The notes beneath the pieces are model-generated. The model did no database searches and had not been told where the DNA came from. It saw only the letters and a program-made list of their open reading frames with translations. The position numbers and the translations under genes are program-made. A DNA stretch of 64,000 nt from the NCBI RefSeq assembly GCF_012489685.1, contig NC_080044.1:62978732-63042731 (forward strand), in the 5' to 3' direction. Below are positions 9,711 to 22,015 of the stretch, piece by piece. The stretch comes from Lotus japonicus. Taxonomy: Eukaryota; Streptophyta; Magnoliopsida; Fabales; Fabaceae. Position 1 is the first letter of the stretch. Each line of letters opens with the position of its first letter.

Positions 9711-12700
9711 TCATTCCTTGAAGTCATCTTTGTCATCAATGGGAATTGGACTGTTCCTCCAGAACACAGCTAGAGCGCTTCCCCCAAGCTGCATGATCAC
9801 AATGAAAAGTAGTTGCAGTTAAGTTCCCAAACCCATGTAACAATAAATGAACAAAACCAAACAGTCTTAGAGAGCATGAGAATATCCTATCTTACCGCCA
9901 TGCAGACAACACTAACAGCAGAAGGAACAGCTACAAGGGGGTTTGTAAAGTGCTTCTGAGCAAGCAAGAATCCAAGTGCAGAGCTCTGCAGTTTCAAAAA
10001 CAAAGTTCATTAAAATGACATAGCATAAAACATTACTAGGAGGAGATATATTTATTTTTAATGAGAGCTATGCAACATAGGGGATGTATCATATGAGAAA
10101 AGTGTTTTTATGTGAGAAAATAAGAATAAATCGTGACCGTTAGATCTAATCAGGAATGGTCACATGACTTCATGTTTTAATCTTGACCATTCATGATCAG
10201 ATCTAGCGGTCACGATTTATTCTTATTTTCTCACATAAGAACACCTTTCTCATATGATACATCCTAGTACAAATATAAGCATCCATTTAAAATATAAACA
10301 TGTATCACTGTTACTGATCATCCCTTCATCAGAAACACACTTCAATATGATGTTACATTACTAATCTATTAATCTAATGTTATTTCTTTTTCTCTTCTTG
10401 AGCACCACACCACACGATATCTAGATAATTTGCTTGTGTGTTCTCTGATGTTTATTTTCTGCAATTTGATAGCAATAAACACAAAGAAACACCGGCAGTA
10501 TATTCAATTGGTATAAGAGCCCATATCCCTTCTACATAATTGAAAGGCATCAGGAATGAAATCCTTTCACAGCTCATTTCTATTAGTTATGAACAAATGT
10601 AGTTTTCCATGTGCAAAAATGCCAGCTCCAGCTGATTCTTAAAAAATTTCAGGCATGAATGTATCCAGCCCAATTAAATATTTTAAAAAAGCGAACAATG
10701 GAATATAGTTATGAAGAAGAGCTTTACCTGCATCCCACACTCAATAGATATTGTCCGGGATGTAGATTCACCAAATGACAATTTTGACATCCAATAACCA
10801 ATGGCGAATGCAGCAGCATGTAGGGCCATGACTGGTAATATTAATTGCGCTCCTTGAGTTTTTAAGACTTCTGCGACTTGCCCAATCTGAAATGTTCACA
10901 GCACACCAATTACATGGAAAACAAGAAAGAGAAGTGATAATTATAATGAAGTAAATTGCTAGCTATCAGGGATTAATGCTGGCGAAATTCATATTCAAGA
11001 ATACAGTCAACTTACTGGGCTTGCACAAAGGAGAGTGGTCAAGATAACTCCTATCAAAGGAGTAACTGTGATTATCTTTGAGGTGAACTTGGGGAAAAAC
11101 TCATTTAACAGAACTGCCAGACAAAGCAAGAACATTTTAAAATCATCCTAAAATATTTATGAACCAAGCATTACACATAGTGTAGAGTGTAGACACGTAA
11201 CAGTCGAGCTAATGTATAGATTTTGTTATTTTAAAGTGCAGGTTGCACTTAAAGAGTAAAGTGCGGCATTACAACAGTTAGAATTTTAATAACTTTGTAA
11301 CTTGTGATACAAGTGCATGTCTTTAATCATAATATCAATCATTGATTGAAAAATCAACTGTTGTAATATCGTACTTTACCCTCTGAAGTGTACCCCGCAT
11401 TTTAGAGGAGCCAAAGTAAACACAAATAAATTGAAAGATCAATCTCTTACCTCCCACAATTGTTGGGACTAAAACAACCTGAAAGGTGCTAATTGCTAGA
11501 CCCTGAAAAAAGAAAGAATATCAGTTCCATTCCATGACTGAAAAACTAAAATAACAAATACATGATGGGGATTTGGGATAGAAAAATGTGAAAATCTCGG
11601 TATAGACAGAACAGAGAGTATGTAATAAAGAAAGACAAAGTATCCTGTCCAGAATCCAGCATCTATGTTTACTTTTTCACTTATTAGGAGAAAGTATGAA
11701 TCGTATTTCTGGTGTCAACTACTACTGCTTTTTTTTTTTCCTGTTTAGGAACAGGTTTTCAATATGAGGCTTGTATGGCATCATTTAATGAGAAGTTCTT
11801 TTAAAATCCCTTTGATTCCAAAAAGTAGGCAAGTCACAACTTACAGCAGCATCAACTGGAACAAGTTGACCAGCTAGAAGTTTTGTAAGGAGTGGAGTCA
11901 TAATAATGGCTCCAATAGTTGAACACCTGCAGAATGGTAAATAACATTTTTAAATATCTCTGGAAACCTATTTTCTGAACACCACAAATCTCTTAGCATT
12001 AATATATACAACATAAATTCAGTACTTATATTCTATAAATACAAATGAAAAGGTAATAATAACTTCAAGATATAACAAGGCACAGTTGCAACCATGTTAC
12101 ACATTTAGTGATCGCAATTTTTTTAATATCATTCAGCTCTGCGGGTTTCAAGATGGAATTTACATTGCATTGTTTTGCATTTAGAAATGTCGGCATGCAG
12201 CTTCAGGTTTCTATCAGACGTATACAGTACAAAAGAATTAAGTGTGTGTTTATTGCGGGGTCAAAATGTTTGTTTCGGAGTTCACCGATTTGGATTGGAT
12301 CAATTTTAAGAGGAAAAAATCATCATCTGAGTATCTGACTAAATCGGCCAATCCCATCATTTTTTTATCACCCAATCTATTTGATTCAAAATACATATAA
12401 GATCCAATTCAGTATAAAGCGGTAAGGACTGGATCAGATTTTAATTTTTGTTTTGTTTTAATTTTATGAACAGTAAATAATTCTAAAATACATATTAAAT
12501 ACAACAAAACTAATGTATTAAACGTGTCATTCCGTAATCCCATTGCTACAATTGATCTTACATTCAGACTACTAAAAGAGAACCTAACGTATCATTCCGT
12601 AAGCCCATTGCTACAACCTGAAATTAATAGTTTAATACAATTGATCTTACATTCAGACTACTAAAAGAGAGCCTAACATATCATTCCTCAAGCCCATTGA

Positions 12701-15700
12701 GACAACCCTGAAATTAATATAATTGATCTTACATTCAGACTACTAAAAGAGAACCTACAAAATGTAGCAACCAGCATTTCTAATTCTGTCACAAATTAAT
12801 TTGTTTGCTTATGTTGTAATTTTGTTGACAATATCTCACTGTTACATCTCTTAAACACATTCTTTATTAAAACTTCTTATTTAATACAAAACGTAAAATT
12901 ATATAATACAAGGAAATCGCAAGACACAATAATAAATTTCAAACTAATCTATAATTTGGCATAAATAAATTAAAATTAACGTTCTTTAACATGTAATTTG
13001 TTTGCAATTTGGCAACAATGTCACGAGGCTCTATTTGGTGCAAGATGTAAATCCAAAAGCTTCCATTTCTCAAAACAATTAAGTAGTAACAATTTCGAAC
13101 ATAACTCTAAAAGGATAGGATAATTAGCAATGCTTCAATGCAACCAATGATTCTAGATTACCAACATGATATTAATATTTAACCAAATAAAAGTAATCTT
13201 TTTAACTTAAATGACAAAATTTAAATATTGGAAGAGAGATAGGAGCCAAAGCAGAGGCCAAAACAATGCAACTGACAAATGCAAGAAGCAATGCTGATAG
13301 AAACAGTTAATATGAGCAGAGATATAAAACTTAAACCATGATCACAGAGGGAAAAAGGTAAAACATAACATACAACGACAAAAAAGGGAATGCATGCTAA
13401 TCATACGTGGTCATAAGAACAGAGAGTGCAACGTTTCCCTTGGATATGTAAGTTGCAACATTTGATGCCTGACCTCCAGGACAACATGAGACCAGAATAA
13501 GACCAGTTGCAAGAGGAGCCGAAAGTTTTAGAGTCTGGGAATCAGAGATTGATGTTAGAAGATTTAGCAGAATACAGATTCTTATGGTTGCTGATACACT
13601 AGCTATAAAATACCAATCTTACACACTTTAGTTTCTAAAAGAGAACAACAATAACTGGACTAATTAATAGCAGTGAAGGAACATTAATAAGCATTCAGAT
13701 AGTCTCTTTAACCAGTAACAAAAAAAAATTGCAGATCCCAAAATTGGCCTCAATAATAAAGAGTTATACTAATTCCTACACCCATTACCCATGTAACCAT
13801 GATTTCTTATATCTTAAGAAGGATACTAAATTGAAAGGGATGCCCTGATAACCACATGCATAAAATCCTTAGCTCTATAACTATGCCTAAAAGTATCTGC
13901 CACTCCTTGCTAGGTTCTACAACATTTTCCTTCAATGAAAATACATCTGCAGATTCATTTAAGGATAAAAAACTAGACATCAATTCGTATTATACTCTCT
14001 TTATATTAACATCTACAGAACCTGTACATTTATCTAAAAACTCACTGATTCTTAGGTACATAAATTCACTCCTGTCATGGAAGGCAAATAACTTTCTAAT
14101 CTAGCGGAGAGAAGGTAGGAATAAACTTTATCAAAGATGCAAAATAGCTAGGAAGTGTAGTCTAAACATCAAAATTACCCACAAATAGTACAGAATTTCA
14201 TGGATGATCCTATTCCTGAACCTAAAGCGTAGGAAATGGAATACCTCTTAGCTTAGTATCAATGAAAACAGAATTAGGGGATTGAACAACCAACCATGGC
14301 CAATATCTTCATTTTAAGGGTAAGATATCTTTCATTTCTTAGATTTAACAATTGTTACCGGATATACAAAAAACAAGGACAAAACTTACCTACTGCTCCA
14401 TGGGTGTTTTTTGTGCTCTTGGCCAATAAAAAACCCAATTACCCACTTTCTTGGTATTTATTACCGTGTTAATTTCCAAATTTTCATCTATGTGTCATGT
14501 TGTGATTAGAGAACAGCAAAAACAGCATGTAGGGAACTCTATCTAAGTCTTGCCCTAAAAACAAAATGAGATCAGAATATTCAACCAACCAATACCTTGA
14601 AAATATTTTTGACAAAAATCTTAGGAGGTAATATGAAAAATAAGAGAGCACAACACATTTCAAGAACTAATTTGAATAAAGCAAAGATAGTGAAGCATGA
14701 CAGTTCCCAAATAATAAAAAAACAAAAAAAAATTACCAGTGAAATGAAAAAGCCTAGCACGGGCTTAATTAAATATTGTGCAAGAAACCCTACACCCACC
14801 TGCAAAAACAAAATAAATAATATTTAAAATGAGAAACAAAAACAGAGAAAAAAAATCAATTATTGTCACTTACAGTCCACGGATTTCGCATACATCGTCT
14901 GAAATCCTCAAATGTCAATGTCAGGCCCATAGACAGCATGAGGAAACCCAAGCCAAGAGTGAAAAGGTCTGTCTCCAACCAAGTTACCTGGAATAAAGCC
15001 ACAACATCACAGCATTTAATCAACTGTATTTCCACTAAACCATATTACGTAGCTGAAGAGACAGAGTCATTACAGCAGATGGCTTGTAAATGCCGACAAG
15101 AGCCCCCAAGATGACCTGAACATGTAAGTCAGCCAATTTTTAAACTACTGAGCAAGTAATAAGAAAAATTTGAGATGCTAGATTGAAGAAGAAAAGCCTT
15201 AGACTTACCCACAAAGGAAAAAGAGTAGTTAAGGTTTCAATCACTTTCTCATACTGGCTTAGCTCCCCAGAACTTCCAGGAACATCCCCGGAGAGGTCTG
15301 TTGTAGCCTTGCACAATATTTGTGAATTCCTAATCAAAGCAATGAATAAGACATTGGCAACATAAATCAAGAATGTGAGATCAAGGCAATGATTACAAAT
15401 ATTATTTTAAAATTTTAGAATTGGCTAAAATCACTACATACAGTGGTGTTTTAGCCTATTCCACTTTTTTTTATTTCACTTGTTCCTACTTTAAAACAGA
15501 TTCAAGAACATTTTACCTAAGGCAAAAATCTTAACTTGCAGACAAATTCAATCAAATACATGTGCAAGAACAGACAATTAAAATGCAGGAGCTTAACAAA
15601 TTCCCATATTTCTTAAACTTTTGATCGCAAACCTCTTTCCATTCAATAATGCCAAACAGAAGCTCTTGCAAGCTACCTCAGATGATAGCCGTAAAGTTTT

Positions 15701-16327
15701 ACTTTTTTACCAATTTTTTTAAGTATTTCATAAACAAGTTCTTAGTTCTAATAGCCTGCATGTGGCAGCATTGATTCCATTTCCTCAAAAATCCCTTCTC
15801 AGAAATCAATTATTCAAAATTATGAACTCATTGGCAGTTCCATCTTCATGATTCTCTAACTGCACTCAATTGGGTTTGCCACTAGTTCTATAGCTACATT
15901 AGCACTGAGAGTACCAAAATCAAAGCTTGGTTTCAAAATGTTACCTTTTAGGCTTTAGATTCACTAAGGGACTTCTCGCAGCAGCAAAAACAGGACCCCG
16001 CAACTCGCTTCGAATTGCACAACTTCTTCCATTCTCATGCAGAGAAACCCCACCCCTTACATCTGAAACACATCAAATTGAATACAAATTACCAAACTTT
16101 CAGTAAAATCAAGAATACCCATCTTGCATTTCCAAAAGCTAAGCTAAGAAACAAACCCAGTAAGCAAGAATTATGCATAAAAACATGGATCAAAGTTCAG
16201 ACATACCCAGATGCGTGTTGTGAAAATTCTTCCGAAGTAGAGTGCAGGAGCTTGGTTGGAGCATCGCATTGTTCAGTCCTCCTACCCTGTGGTCTCTGAG
16301 AATGGTTCTGGCCATGGAAGAAGCCAT
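9711..16327 (-). CDS. BASS2: BASS2-type sodium/pyruvate cotransporter, chloroplast envelope (13 exons)
   Basis: Bile-acid/sodium symporter family member; the Arabidopsis orthologue (At2g26900) imports pyruvate into plastids with Na+ for the MEP pathway. Exons: 16327-16207, 16062-15945, 15329-15209, 15115-15074, 14987-14874, 14799-14737, 13534-13407, 11926-11845, 11502-11451, 11113-11016, 10886-10728, 9985-9896 and 9788-9711. All junctions are GT/AG and in phase. They sum to 1266 bp, or 421 aa, close to the family's usual length. The first ~90 residues ([14 protein letters not shown] onward) are Ser/Arg-rich as in a transit peptide. The mature part keeps family blocks such as [39 protein letters not shown] and [20 protein letters not shown]. 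It ends DDKDDFKE, then TGA. It appears intact. Introns carry a hairpin MITE and a minisatellite. Confidence 0.96.
10074..10267. mobile_element. Palindromic MITE in BASS2 intron 11
   Basis: About 75 bp at each end are near-perfect inverted copies (GGATGTATCATATGAGAAAA ... its complement), so the transcript could fold into a long hairpin. It lies between exons 11 and 12. The target duplication is unclear; TAG or TA is possible. Confidence 0.7.
12525..12766 (+). repeat. Three-copy minisatellite in BASS2 intron 7
   Basis: The segment ATTGATCTTACATTCAGACT recurs at 12551, 12640 and 12722 within imperfect units of 82-89 bp that also share CATTCCGTAAGCCCATTGC. It is located between exons 7 and 8. 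Confidence 0.8.
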
Positions 16328-16699
16328 GGATTGGAAAACAGGGTAGGGATCGGGGTTTTGGGTTTAGAGAGTAGATTCAGGTTGAGAGTGAAGTGATGAA
16401 GTTGGAAATCTAGTCGCCAATGAGAATGACTCGTTTGGGATTATGTATGGAGATTGTCGTGGAAACCGATGGTCCACAAACTCCTCTGTCGTCCTCCTAT
16501 CCATATGTATATGTTTGAGAGGGGAGGGGTCAAGGGGGTAATATTCACAAGTATATTCAAATTCACCAATCAAAGTAGCCTCAAAAATAAGATGAAAACT
16601 TAGATACATTTATTTGTGTAGGGTTGATACTTTTGCCTAATAAAAAGTTGAGTTGCCTTTGTCCACCTTACACATCGAAAAGAGAAATGACACTCTTTA

Positions 16700-16785
16700 G
16701 AAATTGATCCATAGATCTCCCTCGCACAACTCATATGTCAGCTAACTCTCACCACTTAAGCTAATAAGGCATAAAGATAAAACTT
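16700..16785 (-). mobile_element. Possible SINE head relic
   Basis: The minus strand carries TAGCTTAAGTGGTGAGAGTT, resembling a tRNA-like A box. It directly abuts a LINE relic that starts at about 16800. Confidence 0.3.
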
Positions 16786-16799
16786 TGTTAGGGGATATT

Positions 16800-17560
16800 G
16801 GAAATCTTCACATTTCAATTTGTAGATGATGCCATTTTTCGTTAGGTGAGACATCAACTCATAAAATTGTTGTGATAAAATGCATTCTTAGGTATTTTGT
16901 ATTAGTATCTTGGCTTGATCAATTTTCACAAAAGCAAGTTGGTAAGCATATAAGTTGATGCAATTAGTACCAAAAGATTCGTCTCGTTGCTCAAATGTAA
17001 GGGGATGTCAATTCCTTTTGTCTATTTGGGCATCCTGTTGGCAATATAGCAAAAGGCCACTTAACGTGGGAACCCATCTTAAAAAAAATTAGGGGTAAGT
17101 TTTCATCTTGGAGACAAAAAACAGTCTCATTTGGAGGATAAATATGTCTTATCCTAAGTGCCATCTCCTCACTGCCTCTATTTTTCCTCTCTCTTTTGAA
17201 AATGTTTGGGGGGTACCGAGAAGATTTGTATAAGAATGATCTGCAACATCTTGAGGGGTGGCCTTGATGGAGGTCATAAGATTTCTTGGGTGAAGTAGGA
17301 GACAATTTGTAACCCAATGGAAGGAGGAGGCTTGAGGATTAAGGATTTAAGTACCTTTAATAAAGTTCTCCTTGGGAATGAAGATGAAGATTCTTAACAT
17401 AACCGAATAGATGTAAGGTAATTAAAGCTAAATATGAGCATAGTTGAAGTTCTAAAGAGACATGATGATGGAAAGATATAAAATGTGTGTGCTCTATTCC
17501 CAACTCATAAAATTGGTTCAAAGCATGGGTCAAGAAGATGTTAGGAGAAGCTGATGCAAC
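16800..17560 (+). pseudogene. Decayed L1-type LINE reverse transcriptase
   Basis: The plus strand at 16816-16845 reads FQFVDDAIF, a relic of the FADD catalytic box. Further on come SIPFVYLGI, WEPILKKIRGKFSSW and GGGLRIKDLSTFNKVLLGN, the standard order of the plant L1 region after the catalytic box. Many stops and frameshifts are present. No 5' end or poly(A) tail is recognisable. Confidence 0.7.
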
Positions 17561-18236
17561 AAAATTATGGTCTAAACCTTGATGTTGCGTTCACTGAGGT
17601 AAAATGAGCAAGTCTTAGTGCTATCGCGAGCGATGAAAGTGGAACGTTGTTGGCAGCAACTCCATCATATGCAAGCAATCATGGGTTGGTGCATTTGGAG
17701 CGTATTTCCATCAACCTGGATCGGCTTACCCTTCATCCTTGCCAACGCCAACAAAAAACTCTCTTCATAGAAAGCAAGGCTCAACCCTTAGAATCGCAGC
17801 CACAGTAACGATCATAGACTAGATGAAGCAGAAGAAAAAAACTTTGGACTCCTCTGTGCAACAACGACACAATGATAAAAAAAAATCCAAGGTTCTCTAT
17901 CATCCACATTGTCAAACTTGACCATATAAAACCTATGATCAACGACTATGATATCAACCTCCCCCCCCCCCAACGAGGCTTCCAAATGGCTTTTAATTTG
18001 CTTCTCGTCATCTTATACCTCAGATTTTTCCCTAAGAGCTTCACCACTACGACTGAAGGCTTGCTAAGTTTCATATCGTACTTGAATATGTTGCAAAATC
18101 GTAAGTAAACAATATTTATTTTCTTAAGTATTTTTATTAGAATTTTAGTTAGATGATGGTATATTAATAGAACGTATAGTATAGCATAAGTGCTCATTTA
18201 GTACGTCATATTAGGCCTACCCTGTAGTCTCTGAGA
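17561..18236. other. Non-genic spacer with a repeat shared with 43.4 kb
   Basis: No gene is supported. 18100-18215 (TTTATTTTCTTAAGTATTTT onward) matches 43368-43485 closely and ends in GTACGTCATATTAGG, probably the edge of a DNA element. A C10 homopolymer occurs at about 17961. A 23-bp match to BASS2 exon 1 follows at 18216-18238. Confidence 0.55.
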
Positions 18237-20150
18237 ATTATCCATTTTTATCATTTCTTCATGAATATTTTAATTTTCTTTTGTGTATGATATAAAAAAT
18301 TAAATTATTTAAAATTATAAATATTAGAATTTAAAATTTTACAAGTTTCACGTTTACCAGTGAAGGCTTTACACAACTCTCCTCCTTTACTCAAGTTTGG
18401 AATTGACTATGCAAAGTAACACCCAATGTTCAAAGAAAAATGCAACATGTGCTCTAGAACTATCTAAATATACACTCAAAGGAATATTTTAAATCAGTAA
18501 ATTCATCTATAAAATAACCATTCTTAAGCTAAATAAAAGAAAATTGTTGGAGTAGGAAGATCAAAATAACACCTCATGACATGATTGAAGAAAAAGACAA
18601 CATGTGCTCCTATTCAAATATACATTTAAAGGAATATAACTAATCTACATTTATAATGTTATTCAAATTTTCAATCTTAATTTGTAGAAATATAAAGTTG
18701 ACTTTGGAGCAAACTTTTTAGAATGATAATAAGATAAATGAATTTGCTTTAAAAAAATACGAATCAAATAAATATGGTGGTGATTTAAATGTTTTTTGAC
18801 TTAATTTAATTTACAAATTTATATTTAAATGGATTAACAAATAATTTAAATCTATGAATATAAAGTAATTTTTTAAGCAAGGTAATTAATAGTATAATAC
18901 AATGGAAAAAAAACTTAAATCCTTAAAATATTACATTTGAATAAATTGGTTATAATATAATTATTAACTAATATAATATAATCCTAAAAATTAACTAATT
19001 TGTCATTTATTTTCTTGTACAATGTTGGATAGTAACTTATCCACTTTTATTATTTTCTATTCATAATTTAAATTATTGTGTGTGTACAATATAAAAATGG
19101 TAGAATATCTAAAACTTTAAAATCAGCAAAGTCATTTATAAAAAATATGCTTAAGGAAAAATAAAGGAAAAATTGTTGGAGAAGGAAGACAAACATAAGT
19201 TACATAATACCTATGACATGATTAAAAAAATAATACAAGTGCTCCATAACTATTTAAATATAAATTTAAAGGAATATAATGAAACTACATTTACAATGTT
19301 ATTTTGAATTTTCATTATTAATTTGTAGACAATATAAAATTAATCCTGGAGCAAATTTGGCATAAGTTTCATGAATTTAATAATATTTTTGGAATGGTAA
19401 TAAGATAAATGAGTTTACTTTAAAAAAAATTACGAACCAAACAAATATATATATGTTGATGGCTTAAATATTATTTGACTTAATTTAATTTAAAATTTTA
19501 TAGTTAAGTGATTTAACAAATAATTTAAATCCAAAAATGCAAGGTAATTTTCTTTTAAGAAAAATACAAAGTAGTTAATAGTATAATTCAATGGGAAGAA
19601 AAAATTTAAATCCTTAAAATAATTTTTTTTAGTAAATTGGTTACAATATAATTTTTATCTATAATCTAATTAATCATGACAATTAACTATATAGTAGTTT
19701 ATTTTCTTGTCCAACGTTGGATAGTAACTTATTCATTTTTTATTATTTCCCATTAATAATTAAATTTATTGTGTGTGTGTACGATACAGGAATGGTAAAA
19801 TACTTAAATTTTTAAACTATTATCCTTTTATATAACAATAGGTTGGACACAAAATTTGTACCAAAAAAAGGTTGGACACTAAATAATATCACACTAATGT
19901 CAAATTTTAAAATCAGAAAAGTCATATATAACAATTATTCTTAAGAAAAGATAAAGGGAAAGTTGTTGGAGAAGGAAGGCAAACATAAATTACATAATAC
20001 CTATGACATGATTAAAAAAAAAGGCAACATGCGATCAAAAACTATTTAAATTTACATTTAAAGGAATATAATGAACATTTACAATGTTATTATTGATTTT
20101 TCATTCTTAACTTGTAAAATTAAATCTGGAGCAAATTTGACATGAACTTA
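18237..20150 (+). repeat. Diverged AT-rich tandem array, about 3 units
   Basis: Blocks starting GTTGGAGWAGGAAG occur at 18546, 19174 and 19964 (spacings 628 and 790 bp). Each is followed by TGACATGATT, TTTAAAGGAATATAA, an acATTTAYAATGTTATT block and GGAGCAAA. A second shared block, GTTGGATAGTAACTTAT, precedes units 2 and 3. The array stops about 150 bp before the NAC start codon. Confidence 0.75.
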
Positions 20151-20211
20151 AATTTTTTTTTTTGAAATGATATATAATAAGATAGCAGACATTGAGACAT
20201 TATCGTCTGGC

Positions 20212-20308
20212 TATAAATTGTTGTCCAAAGAACATGAGCTTACAACAATTATTCGCTCAAAGAATTCATACAAACCCCCTTCACTTTAGGTGACATCAAT
20301 CCTTTAAG
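20212..20308 (+). promoter_or_regulatory. Putative TATA box and leader of the NAC gene
   Basis: TATAAAT at 20212-20218 lies 91 bp before the ATG, a usual plant distance. Upstream sequence is the AT-rich tandem array. Confidence 0.5.
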
Positions 20309-21507
20309 ATGGCGAACCTCATGACTTATCAAGATGAGGATGGGAATGTTAGGCTCCTACCTGGGTACAAGTTTGATCCCACTGATGAGGTTCTTGTGGA
20401 TTTCTACCTAAAAAGGAAGATCTTTGCTCAACCGCTTCCTTTTCAAATCATCCCAAATTTTGATGTGTTTCAAACTGAGCCTTGGTGTCTGCCAGGAGGT
20501 TGGTGAAGCAATTTATTTTTCCTTTTCACCATTCCACAGGACGAGAAGTTCTAACAATACTCACTTTTAAACACTCTCACTTTACTGGTTGAAGCTCAAG
20601 CGGGTTGAAAAATATTAAAAATGGGACCCATATTTTTCACTATTCCATTAGCATTGTGTCTTGTAAAGAAACATCATTTTTTTCATGTCCCATGGATTTT
20701 AAGTGTTGTTTAATTTCAAGTGAGAATTTAACCAGGTTGGTGTTTTGATATTTAATTTGTGTTTGCAGATGGAAAGATTTTTAATGAACGCAAATGCTTC
20801 TTCTACAACACCATGGGTCGTGACCTTGAGAACCTTGACACGAGAGTTGCTAGGAGTGGCCAATGGAGAATAATAGAGAAAGACAAAGATGTTCCAATCC
20901 CCCTTCGAAACAATCAAGTGATTGGGAAGAGGAACACTCTAATTTTCTGGAAAGTGCAAGGAGCATGTTTTATGAGGACCAAATGGGTGATGCATGAGTT
21001 TCGCCTTGCGTTAATGGCTAACCCATCCAAGGTAAATAATATAATAGTGGTCTACTAACGGTTAAGGTTCCACGTTGATTATAAATACAAGCAAATAAGT
21101 CTTTATAAATAACGAATATAGCCTCATACCTAAACTGACCATTTTCATTATCATCAAACTGAGCAAACATTTAGAATAATGTCTTATGAATTATCCTGAG
21201 AATGGTTGGTTGGTAGGTAGGATATGTATTTTTTTTTTCAAATTATCCGAGTTGTTTTTGTTTGTCTTATTCATCATTAGTATTTGTTCACTAAACTTTG
21301 TTATTCAAAATGCAGATGGCAAATTGGGTTGTTTACCGAATCTTTCAGAAAAAGGATGCAAAGAAGGTGAAGAACGCAAGAGGTTCTAATGAGGAAAGCT
21401 CCAATGTCGAGAATGCTGAAGTCATTGATTTCAATGTTGAGAGTGACAGTTTCTCAAAACCTCCCCTAAACACCGATTCCTTAAGTGAGGAAAGTGAATA
21501 TCCTTGA
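20309..21507 (+). CDS. Divergent NAC-domain transcription factor (3 exons)
   Basis: Exons 20309-20498, 20769-21031 and 21316-21507 join in phase with GT/AG introns to give 214 aa. NAC subdomain A is LLPGYKFDPTDEVLVDFYL, subdomain C/D includes GKRNTLIFWKVQGACFMRTK followed by WVMHEFRL, and subdomain E is NWVVYRIFQKKDAKK. This gene layout and its short acidic, Ser-rich tail (about 45 aa) resemble small NACs such as the XND1/NAC104 group. The usual WKATG core of the DNA-binding face is replaced by GQWRIIEKDKD, so DNA binding may differ. The stop codon is followed 41 bp later by a LINE insertion, so the 3' UTR is disrupted. Expression cannot be judged. Confidence 0.85.
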
Positions 21508-21548
21508 ACGAAAAAATTCCATACCCTCTTTATTGGTGTCATATCTCA

Positions 21549-22015
21549 CGGGTGAGGGGAATAAGGGAGCTAAAAAAGGAACAAAACCGAAACCAGTGGA
21601 GCCTCCTACTGTTACGGCAACAATCCCGAAATCGACTACACCCATGCAGTTTACGGCGCAAGCTACTCCTAAAGAAGGTAATCAGGAGCCAGCAGTTATA
21701 ACACAACGGAAAAAAAGATTGAGAAAGGAGGTGGGTATAGCGGATGGGCCCATAATACAACAGCCCACTCACGTGCTCAAACCAATCACGAGGGATACAC
21801 CAACGCTGCCAACGATAATTGGTACCACACCAATATTTACCACGACGGATGGAACCCGCTCTACTATGCTGTTAGAGGCTAAAGGTGGCAATAGGTACCA
21901 GATGCTTGATCAAGTTGAGGACCAGCAGGGCCAAATAGTCCCTATGCAAGATGTGTTGGGGGGTGATAAACCCTTTGACCCAGGGGAACCAGTAACCACA
22001 CAAGGAGGGCTATGA
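21549..22015 (+). CDS. LINE ORF1 C-terminal remnant (5' truncated)
   Basis: The last about 155 codons of ORF1, open from the truncation point. The frame happens to be open into the NAC 3' UTR, up to 21485. The sequence is basic at first (KGAKKGTKPKP, KKRLRKE) and rich in Pro and Thr, with no recognisable domain; the RNA-binding or zinc-knuckle part would lie in the missing 5' region. Its TGA overlaps the ORF2 start as ATGA, an arrangement compatible with coupled translation. Confidence 0.7.

Noticed and set aside
12240..12450. Third hAT MITE copy in a BASS2 intron
   Set aside because: It has some CACCGATTTGGATTGGATC-like similarity to the MITE core, but no recognisable ends or 8-bp duplication.
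21485..21548. NAC-LINE fusion protein
   Set aside because: The frame open across the junction is not the NAC frame; NAC ends at the TGA at 21505-21507.
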